This document shows, one piece after another, positions 23,672 to 35,600 of a DNA stretch of 38,951 nucleotides. The DNA lies in NCBI RefSeq assembly GCF_000003605.2, contig NW_003123910.1, positions 71,260 to 110,210 of the forward strand. The letters run 5' to 3'. Under the pieces are notes generated by a model that was not told where the DNA came from, searched no databases, and worked only from the letters and a program-made list of their open reading frames with translations. Every line of letters starts with the position of its first letter. Positions within the stretch are counted from its first letter, which is position 1. The translations under genes and the position numbers were made by a program. Source of the stretch: Saccoglossus kowalevskii. Taxonomy: Eukaryota; Hemichordata; Enteropneusta; Harrimaniidae.

Positions 23672-26600
23672 TTAATAATAATGTTTATTCAACCTTTGTA
23701 TCGGCAGCATGAAAACAGTAATACATATATTTAAATTGTGTATTATTTAAATTGTGTATTTAAATTGTGTATTATTCATGTATTAGGACTATTTTACATC
23801 CAAAATATGGTTGGCAGTCAGCCATATTTGATTAAAAACAAAATTAACATGTATGTATGATATCATAAATTGTCTTTGTAGCAAGTTTGAAAGAAATAAA
23901 TTAATGTACACGAGCAGATAGACAAACACACAACATGACAAACACACAACATGACAAACACACAACATGACAAACACACAACATGACAAACACACAACAT
24001 GACAAACACACAACATGACAAACACACAACATGACAAACACACAACATGACAAACACACAACATGACAAACACACAACATGACAAACACACAACATGGCA
24101 AACACACAACATGACAAACACACAACATGACAAACACACAACATGACAAACACACAACATGACAAACACACAACATGACAAACACACAACATGACAAACA
24201 CACAACATGACAAACACACAACATGACAAACATACAACATGACAAACACATGGATTCCAAATAATTTATTAATTGAAACAGTGTTATTCTCACTTCTCAT
24301 TTTTTGGGTGAAATTATAAAATCTATGAATCCAGAAAAAATACTGTAAAAAGCTTAATTTTGTACAAAATTTTCAAGAAAATCGCAAAATTCTATCGCAG
24401 TAAAAACTTACTATGTGATTTAGTAACTCCAACTATTATGGGAAATATGATAACTTTGTTGTCATTTGAGTGGAAACTTTTACTGGGCAGTCAGTGAGAT
24501 CAATTTACCTGTGAGTCTGTAAGCCGAAAAGCACTATCTTGTATTACATCTCTGAAGTCGTCTTTAGCGATCACTCCAATCTTTGCATAATCAATCTCAG
24601 AAAACCTTTCTGCAAACTGGTAAAACCGAGCGCTAATAATCTCTTGCAACCTCATCTGGATTTCATCAACTCCCATTGGTCGAGGTGATGCATCTTTGGC
24701 TACTTTCTGAACAGATTCCAACCAATTCTGTGCAACCTGCGCAATTCAATAATAACAACTTTTACATTGTTATCTATTGACAACCTCAAAAATCATTTTC
24801 TCACATTGCTTCCAAAAATGCGAACATCGTTTTGAATAATTAAAAGTCACATGTTTATCATATATAGAAATATGAAAACCATCAGAGATGGTAAATCCCC
24901 AGCAAACTGGCGTGACTATGTGAAGTGATTGTGTTGGGTGTGTAAATAGCACACAGGTATGCATTCAAGCTTTAGACATACGAGTCCACTTAGGAAGTAC
25001 TTAATATTAATTATTTATACACTACTATAATTATTCCTTGGGAATAAAATATGCAAATGTAACTAATTACCCTAATATTATAAATATGTATTGTATTTAA
25101 AGCTAATGAGACCTGTGAACTCACAGTGTACAATGTGAAAGGTGGTTTTTGAGATGCAGCTGAAAGTACAATTCCCAATTTAGAAAGTAATTAAATTAGT
25201 TTGTATGTTTGAAACTTGTACCTAGAGATTTCAACACAGACATTTTTCAAAATAATGAAGTGACTGAAAAATTACATTTATTGATGAAGTTTAAATAAAG
25301 CACTGGTTGAATATATCTATCTGCAATAGTGCTTTAGATATGATATTTATGTATTTTTTAATGACCATATATGGTCATGACATATTGATCAGATCTAGTA
25401 TGCAATTTCTTCAATATAACACTGTGTGAATGTTTTTATTTGCAATAGCGCTCCTGATGTGGTTCCATACAGATGAACAGATGTGAACCACTATATCTCA
25501 TGCCAGAAATCTGCTGAAGGAAAATAAATGTACTTACTGTTCTATCATCACAACTAAAGTCATCTAGGAACTGCAACCAATCAATGGAGAGATCAGAATG
25601 AACTTTGACCTTAGTCATCAGCAATTTGAACTGCTTGTCTGTCAGCTTGAAGCAGAAATGATCCAAAATACGGCGGAATTCTCCTGCACTAAGACGACCT
25701 TGGTGATCACGATCAAATGAGTTGAATGCCTGAGAATTGAAAACAATAAATCAATGAAACAACATACATTCAAAAGTCAGTGGCTGGTCCCTCCATCAAC
25801 TACTATGGTTGACTATCAAATGCAAGAGTCAAACTAGACCCTGGTCATCAATGGACAGCAAACCAGACCATAGTTGATTATGGTTGGATATTCCTTGATC
25901 ATTTGCAGGCATGCTATAGGATGACTCAATCAGCATTTATTAACAGTGATCTACAACCTGTGTCGTTCTGGAATTGCTCAGCCCTTGTCAATCATAGTAG
26001 AGCCTTGTGTTTGACTCAGTACACTAGTATGTATCAACAAATTGGAGAATATTGACAAAAATGCACCATATGGCCTAACTTTTCTTGAGATGAAATTTTA
26101 ATGTAATTGATTGAAAAATAGTTATTTTAAAAGTTATTTTTAAGACTAATGCACTGTTCCTAAAATGTCATACAAACAAATACACAAATATTTGACTACT
26201 CACAGCTCTTAGTACATCTCTATCACTGTAAACTATACGCTTCAACTTCTTCAATGCTTTCTCAGGTTGTAATGTAGAGAAACTTTCTACAGTCACTTCC
26301 GGTTTGTTCTTTTTCTTATACCTTGGTTCTTGTGCCTCGTCAAATGCAGACAGGAACTGTTCATATGACAACCTTGTCTTATTTGTTGGCATGCCAATCC
26401 TAAGGATGCAATACACATCCATAATACAGTCAGACCTCCCAAAAAAACCCATGCATTTACATGGTCTTTATAGTGAGATTGGATTTTATTTATGCAGTAA
26501 ATAATGAAACAGTACTGTTGCAACAAAAATGTTTATTTGAGCTGATGAAAATCTGATAAGTTTGCAGAAATTAAAAATTGTTTTAGAAATAGAATGCTAA

Positions 26601-29600
26601 TTATTACTTTGGTCTCTAAACAAAAGAAAATCTACAAAAAAATATTGCTGTATCGATGGTTACACTATAAGACAGGTGGTCTTTATACACAGAGTTTCTC
26701 ATACTGTATGTTATGTCTTAGGTCTGCCTAAAAATGATCATTACAGGCATGAGGTCTTTATATAGAGGTACTGGTAGTCACTAACACAGGTTTGACTGTA
26801 TCAACAATCTTGGTGCAGCATTTGTTAAATTTGGATTTATTACTATATAAATAATATTACTAAATAATCATTATTATATTATAGTAGTATTATTTTATAT
26901 TATATTTTAGAATTTTATATTATATTTTACCCATATCAAATATGATATATTGTGACAACCACCGCCATTTATTTACTAGAATTTCTGAAAATGACTTGTG
27001 CTCTGTCTAATCTTTTCCCAATTCTAAAAAAAACGGTTGTTTATTAAAGAATACTTACTTGTCAAGGAATTCAAAGAAGGTCTCGTCATCGACTAGGTAA
27101 TTAAGATCAACAAGAATTTTCTGAAGTTCAGATATTGATATCTTGCCATCTTTAATCTTATCAGATTTTTGGAAAGCATCCTGGAATGTCGAGTAGTGGT
27201 CCCGGAATCTGTCTTTCAGCCTTTGGATCAGCTGATCAGATGTCAAAGACTGTGACGAACGGGCTTGGTTCAGTGTTATTGCACGATGTTTCTGTACTTG
27301 GTTCTCATGGTGTGCGTCTAACGCTTGATAACTGTCTTCAATGATACGACGACTGGTTCCTTCATCATCACCAGGTGCAAATGCCATACCAAGTCCCATC
27401 ATAGCAAGGAAATGACGATGATCAATGTGATTCTTATACTCAGGGTCATATCTGAAATGTTAGCATGAAGAAGGATTAACAAAACATGAAAATGTGATCG
27501 TATTCTAGACAGCAGAAATTATGGTAGTTTGTCACCCCCATAGATTTATTGGTATATCCCATGGCATGGATTAGTTCATTTCAAGTAAGGGGTGATGCAT
27601 AATTATACTGTCATATTTAGTTAAACTTATATTTGTTAGCAAATTAAAATCCATTTCCTGAAGGGATACTGATTTTAATAACTTGGGAAAACTATAGTCA
27701 CCATTTTAACATTAATATTAATAATATTATTACATGGAGTCCACTATACATAGGAATGCTTCCTACCTGATCCACAGCTTATCAAATTCTTTCTTTGTCA
27801 TGGGAAGCATAAATGTATAAAGTAATTCTCTCAATTCCCGTTTCTTGATGACACCATTGCCACGTTTATCGATACTACGGAATGCCTTTGCTAAGTCTGC
27901 ATAGTTCCTCTTTGCCTTGGACAGAAGAATCTCATGAACTTGGTCTGCTGCCAACTCTGTAGGGTCTTTTATATGGTTGTACCTGTAATGTATCAAGAAA
28001 TTTTATTGGTCAATAGAAAGGGGGGAAAGCTTCTCAAGCCAATCAAGATGCATGTCTCAATGGTTATAATTGATACATTTTATTTGACAATACTAGTACC
28101 CTTGTCAGCTACCGTACTGTAGCAAGCACACTTGGCAATATGATTAAAACAACACACAAACTTTTGCTATCATTTTCAGAGTGAATCAATCAATCAAAAA
28201 ACTTGCTTTGCTGTTTGAAACAAGCATTCTGAGTCAAATTTTTGGATGAAGCATACTTTCTATGATCTATGTGGGGCTTTTATAATATCAAAACAAAATG
28301 ACAAAAACAGTAGTAAAAAGAAAAAAATCATACTTAAAGCATGGCAGTCGTCACACTGCGCATGTGCGACATTTGTATTGATAAACATTGATTTTCCCAC
28401 AATCCAATGTGCTCTTTTAATGACAAGCCATGCATGGCACAGTCCCCGTTAGTTATCAAATTCAGGATATATAGTTTTGTTTATAGTAATATAGCTGGAA
28501 TATAAACATGTCAGGAATATGATTATGAACGAAATCCATCCATAAATGCTTGATATTTGATGATTTTTTAGCACAAAAATGGCCACCATTTGGCCATTTT
28601 GAATAGGATCGTCAAACCAATATATCTGTCTATCTATGACATGATGTATAATGAATATTTAAAATTTGAACATAATCAGTGAAAGCAAGTCAGAGATATG
28701 GCACGAGAACCACATTCATTAAAACAAAATAGCTGCCAGTCGGCCATTTTGAATCTTATCTAAAAAACAAAATTATTTGCATCAAGGTCCTATAATGTCT
28801 AATGTATATATCAAGTTTGAACAAAATCCAACTGTAAACAGCCGAGAAATGCTTGATTTTGATGATTTTTTAGCACAAAAATGGCCGCCATTCGACCATC
28901 TTGAATCAGATCGTAAAACAAAATGATGTGCATCAAGGTCCTATAATGTCTAATGTATATACCAAGTTTGAACAAAATCCATCTGTTTATAGCTGAGAAA
29001 TGCTTGTTTTTGATGATTTTTAGCACAAAAATGGCCACCATTCGGCCATCTTGAATCAGATCGTGAAACAAATTGACGTGCATATGTATACTATCATGTA
29101 TGATGTATGTGTGAAGTTTGATTGTGATTGGTCCAGGCATTTCTAAGATACAGGTTTGGACGCACGCACAGACGCACACACACACGCACGCACGCACGGA
29201 CACACGAAGGTCAAAACATAAGTCTCCATTTTCGAACTGCATCCGAACGGGGACTAAAAATCACAAGTATGAGGTTTTTCCTGGGCGCGACTTGCACTAA
29301 TTACCACCGGTGACTCCTTCGATACCTTCTAACCACCAACAGACAAAACGGTTAAACAGTTATTAAATTGTTACCTGTGAGTGGAATTCAACCATGGATG
29401 CCCCTCTGCATTGTCAGTCAGCTGAAACTTTGCCAAGAAGTCTTTATAGCTGAGTTTGGTTCGTTTACCGATTCCTAAACTACCCATCAATTTATTAAAT
29501 TCTTCATCTGTCATGTGGAACATGAATGAGTCAAGGAGATGACGAAAATCTTCCCTTCTCACAAGGCCATTATGATCGTCATCAAGTTTGTAAAATGCCT

Positions 29601-32600
29601 GGCGTAGATCCTGGAAAGAAAAGAATTAAAGGTTCTGATTATTCAAATACCCTTAGATGATGTGACATATTTAATGAATATGTATGAATACATGGATATA
29701 TCTGAGGATCGATAGGTTCCAGAATCGATAGTGTTTAAAATTGCAGTATCCACACAATACATTGATACAAAAGCATTAGTAAACAGAAAATCGAATGGAA
29801 AACAATCGCCAGCTTTCAGACACTGTCAATCTGATTAAAATCTGATGTAGTGTACGGGCTTTAATTATTTTGGCTATAAACTTAATTTAATTTTATTTTT
29901 TATTACTTTTGTTATTAATGCCTTTTTATTTTATTAATATTTTACTTTGATTTTGATTTCGTGGTTTTTTTTAATTCCGCCCTACATACATCTGACCCAA
30001 TGCCTATGTAACGAGATTTCAACGAGACCCACTATCAACGATTTTAGTCAACGAATCACAGACCTCCTTCTATAGCGCACATGATGACGTCACCGGGCAG
30101 AATCAGGTGGCAAACACACTCAAATAAAATGGCGGATTATACCGACGTTAGCGACCGAGAAAAACATGGCTTTTCAGTAAGTTTATCATTGTCAAATGCA
30201 ACGAAAGTCATTTTTATGTTACATCGTCTACGGTATTGAAGCTGTAAATATTCATCAAATTGTATCAACATTTTGTACATTATACAATAACTCTTTATTA
30301 AAGTAATTGAGCTGATTTGGACTGGAATAAAATATTTTGTATTTGGAACACATCGCAATTGATCAGGAAATATTTTGTTGCTCCAATTTTCTGCGTCGAT
30401 GCCGTGGGCCGGTGACCGTTATACAATTTAAAATCAGTTTGCATTGTTTACTATAGCTGTTTACAGTGTTCTAATCATTACGATTTACTTATTTTTTTGC
30501 TTCCATTCTAGATAATTATGCTCAGTGTTTGATGTAAAATTGAAGCAATGACTGAATGAACGAACCTTGGCTGGCGAAGATGTATCTGGAAGTGTACACA
30601 TTTGTTGAAAGTGAAAAAAATATTCAATGTAATGACAAAAATTGTAAAATGCTGTGGAATTTCTTTTGTAAATAAAAATATACTAGCAATTTTCTATTAA
30701 TGGGTTATTTAAGTGGGCAAAATATAATGTACAAAAAGATTGCCCGTATACAACTGACAGCCTGTATAAAAGGGGGGCTGTGATTGGTTGTTACTTAGGC
30801 GAGATTTGAAGGGGACTTACATAGGCGTCGGATCAGATGTAGATAGGGCGGAATTAAAAAAAATCACAAAATAAAAATCAAAGTAAAACAAAAAGGCATT
30901 AATAAAAAATAAAATTAAAATAAGTTTATAGCCAAAATAATTAAAGTCTGTACACTATCAGATTTTAATCAGATTGAGACACTGTAAAGATCACTGAAAT
31001 TATTACTTTTAGGGCATACAATGTATTTACCACAATTCATGTTTATTCAGACTAATAATAAGTCACATGACATAAATAGTCTTAAAACTAAAATGTCAGA
31101 GGGTAACGTAGATCACTAGTCATGATTGGTTATAAGTGAATAAGTGCAAAACTACAGCGAAAAACTGACTCTTCATTGCAGTTTGGCTGGACGTGATTTT
31201 ATTCTCACAGAATATGGTATTGGTAGTTCAATGATGCAAAAATAAAAACATTCTCACTGAACTATGAAAGACTATCTCAGTAGTCTTGCATTGCATTTCA
31301 TGAAAAGTCATACTGCCCTACTCTGTACCGGTACCAGTACTCACAGTTCTTCTAGTTTCCATCTCCCCTCTCCTCTCTATAATCACAGTTCTACTAGCAT
31401 ACTTACTGAAAACCCCTCTCGTAGTTTGTCTCGTAACTGTGCCTCTACTTCCAACGCACTCATCAGTTGCATATCAAGTTTATTGTACCGATGATTTGGA
31501 GTCCGTTGAATCTCTTCACCAGGTCCCGCTCGGCGAGGATCTTCAAAATTTAGGACAAAATCAGAATAGCTGAGCTGACCTTTGTTAAATCCCAGCCGAA
31601 GGACAAGGTCATTGAAATGTTCATCCACCATGTACATTCCAAAACTTTCCAAGACCTGCAAACAAATTACAGAAATACTGTATTTGCTTTATACATGTAC
31701 TTAACATACGTTAGGCTGAGAGAGAAAAATCACCTCACCGCCTCATTTTAAAATTTCCATGAAACGAGAAACAGAGATTTTTTTACCTGGCCTTAAAGGG
31801 GCACTTCCAATTAAGCCTAATCTCACAACAAATTTACTTTCTGGATTAAAATTACAATGGATAACAAAAGATAGATTAACTTTGTAAACAACATAAACAA
31901 TAGTGTCCCATGATTCTTTGGTGCAATCCATGGGATTGAGTGGTTCACTATAAACTGTTCAGTCTACACTACAAATCAACCTATAATTTTGTAAGGAACT
32001 AACAGAACAAATATGATTGGTTGGTTGTGATATTACATACCAGTTTACATTTTGATAAAACTATCTTGTTATTTATGTTTATGGCTTTATTCAGAATATG
32101 ACATTATGACAATGTACTGTACCATAAGACTGGAAATTTTGAGGTGTTTTTTAAAGATTTGTTTTCTACAGTAAATGGCAACTTCAGTAATATTTTTTTC
32201 AGACATAAGTGAACAGAGTTGTTTGCTATCATGGCATAACATACATGTACACTATCTGTCACGTTTCTACAATGGCAACAGTGTAAAAATGTCACCTCTT
32301 ACCTTTCTGAATTCTTTTTTAGTCAATGTTGTTTTACCATTAGAACAGTATTTCAGAAATGTATCTCTTATTGCAGAGTCATGTTGTGACATTCGGTCTT
32401 TCAATCTCACAATCACTTCGTCTGCTTTCATCTGAGTTGTCCTTTCTAATGCATTCTTACGTACGTTGTGTAATCTAGAAATCAGGCAAATTCATTAAAT
32501 GTGGGTGTAAAGTATGGTGTAAGTCTGTAACATTCAGAATTGAAGGTGATAAAAACAATCTGAATTGTTTAAAAAATCAAGCACACACCACAGCAAAATA

Positions 32601-35600
32601 ATTATTTCCATGGAGACATCATCAGATTATTTTTAGAGTCACATTTAGTAGGTATTGCCTATACAAACACAAGTGTTGGATTTATATGCAAACATTGGTT
32701 AATAATTGCTGCCTTAAAAAGACTTTTTACTAGTTTGAATATAAATTATAAAACCAATGTGCAGAATAAAACTTAATTAAATATAAGTATTTCTGCTGTT
32801 ACTATTGGATTTTTCTCATAATTACAACCTTGTATGTGAAAAGTGTAGAATAATTATTTATATATAACTTTTAAACTGAAGCAATATTATTGTTTACTAT
32901 CTTACCTATTGTCAATATCAGCTCTGCGAGTGACTTCCGCTAGTTCACTATTGACATGTATCTGTGTACTCGTTCCGTACAGATCACCTGGTGAAATATC
33001 AACGCCAAGACGATCTAAGAACTCTGCAAACATAATTTTACCATCTTCACTTTCATCACATAAACTACACATTCTGTAAAAATAGAAAAAAATTAAATGA
33101 GAAGATTATGTAAATGCTGTTATTCAGATGATACTAACAGTCAGTTCAGTCGTTTATTGAGAATATTTGTAAGTAGCACCCATTATTGTAAATGTAACAA
33201 CTGAAGACAGCTACAATGTATTTACAATTATGAGCATATATATTTGTCAGATTGGCTGACCATTATTTAGAAATTCTTGTAATAATTAAAAACTAGGAAC
33301 TACTGTGGTTTCTATCTATCTAGATTTACATATAATAATTTATCCAAATCTATCAAACTTTATAAAGACCAATTTTTTAAACATAAACTGGATGATGTGA
33401 CACAGCATGTCCAACATTCAACTACAATAATAATAATAATAATAATAGTTTTTATTTACAATGTTTAATATAATGAAGATTTTAATACAGTTTATAATAT
33501 TGCAGATATACACTGTAAATTTGTATGAATATTAGGCATTTTTATGACTCTACTTGAGCTGAATTCATCAAAATGTCAAACTTTTTTTAAAAGTACTTTG
33601 TAATTTTTTGTCACTAACTTTTCAAAATGGTCATCTGAAACTGGTAACACATGATTTTCCAAGATCCTTTTAAGGTGGCGTTTACTTATTCGTCCTGTCT
33701 TTTCTGGATCAACAACAACAAATGCAGCACTGACAGATTTCCAGTATTCCGCTATTTTCTTCCTTAGTATCTCTTCCACTGTTTCCCATGCTAAGATGGC
33801 TGGTTTGGCCTGGTCATTGTAGCGGTGCTCAGAAATCAGCCACTTATGGCCTTCCTAGAAAACAATGTACAAATGGGATTGTAGTACTTGGACATATGTA
33901 CTGTGGTGAACTGATTATAATAAGATGATGTACCACACTGTCAGAAAATATCTACTTTACTTTATTTAAACAAAACAATCAATTAGAAGGTCCAAATTAA
34001 GATAAGTTGCAGACACTGCACTGATAATAGGAACAGCACACGAGACAGTCAAGTTTATTTTCCTTCCATATTCCTAATACTTGGGCAGTATGTACTGGAT
34101 CAATTAATAATTTCCATGGCAACAGTACTTACATCTGTCTCCCTAACTTCAAACAAATCCAAGAATTGATGATAATCAATAAAATTATCATGATACGGAT
34201 CTAATAGAAGTAAGAGTTCTTTGAATTGAGAATCAGTCAGTCGTATCGTGAATGTTTCTATTATTTTACGTAGCTCACTTTTGGTAATTCTGCCATCACG
34301 ATTCTGGAACAAAGACAAAGAAAACACAATCTGTTATTCTGAAGATATATTGGTATCTAAGCTTTTATTTTCCAGTACAAAAAGTATTAATGATATTTTT
34401 GAATTTTACATAATTTTTTTAAATGCAAATGCCAATCAATTTGGTCTAAAGGTTGATAAATTACAACTTTCCTTTGCCTATATTATTATATAAGGTATTT
34501 TTTTCAAGCAGTTCAATCTATTTAGGAACTCTCGCTCTCATTCAGTGCTTTTGATTTAATTCCAACGTCAAATTTAGCAATGAAATGAGTCAAAAATGTA
34601 CCAGTTATATTAAAAAGGATGGTGAATTTTTCATGCCTCATTTCTCCCATCCACTTTCCTATCACTTCCATCCCCATGGCCGTGAGATGAAGACATTGTA
34701 CTTACATCGTCAAACGATAAAAATGCTTGTTTCAGCGATGGATACATATTGATCACATGCCTGTGAAGAAGTTTCAGAATTTCATTTGGTTGGATCTTTT
34801 TGTCACTTTCACGAATTGGATTCACTCTAAAAATAAAAAAATAAATTAAAAACATAATAAGAAACAGAGAGAGAGGAAATATATTGCATTCTTTAACAAT
34901 CTGCTCCCTGCCAAATGAAATTGGTAGTGAGATAGTTTGGTGTTTACATACTTGTGATTCCATTTAATTGGAATGGTTTGTCCATTGCCTTCAATTCTGG
35001 GATCTTGAAACTTTTCCAGAAAGTGTTCCCATGGTATTTTGTGAGATGCTTTGAAACCAAATCTGAAATAACAACAACAAATAAAGTTATACATGTTACA
35101 AATCCTGAAAAATTAAATTACTAATTTAAAATAACAGTAAACGACCATTCCTGCAATATTTCAAGTGACTGTGAACATAATTGGATAGTGAAAACACTCC
35201 TTATAGTTGTACTGAGATTGTTGCTGTATTGATTTAATTAATTTGAGAATATTACTTGACAGTATGAATATACGCTGCAGGAATATTTAAAACATTTGCA
35301 AATTACTGTAATAAAGTAGGAATAAATCTTTGTTATTGATCCAGGCATGGAGAAACACTACTCAAACTTACTAGTGTATGAACAATATTTGAACATGTAG
35401 TACATAATTAATGTGAATAACTTCAGACAATCAAATATTTCAAATAATAGTTTTGTGACCTCATGCAGTGAATGATGTCAGAGTGAACTTAAACACTTAA
35501 TTACAACATTACACATACATTTACAAACATTATGCGTACTAATCCCAAGATTGAAAATCTGAACCATAAGTAAAAGCTAGTAAGTAATTGTACCTAGTTT

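Larger units (their letters stand above)
29820..30983. mobile_element. Foldback element with long terminal inverted repeats
   Basis: The left arm, about 29820-30020, and the right arm, about 30805-30983, are imperfect inverse copies. Shared text includes ATCTGATTAAAATCTGAT, TTTAATTATTTTGGCTATAA and TTTAATTCCGCCCTA. The arms have small indels. Between them are about 780 bp holding a gene-like cassette. It lies in an EFCAB6 intron. Confidence 0.75.

Noticed and set aside
23789-24300. Minus-strand open frames with a cysteine/valine repeat (VMLCVCHVVCLSCC)
   Set aside because: They come from the 16-bp minisatellite; all three frames give the same repeated peptide.
24338-24412. Possible second copy of the TACTGTA MITE
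   Set aside because: Only ATACTGTAAAA and short AAAATCGCAAAATT-like text match; no paired terminal repeat could be defined.
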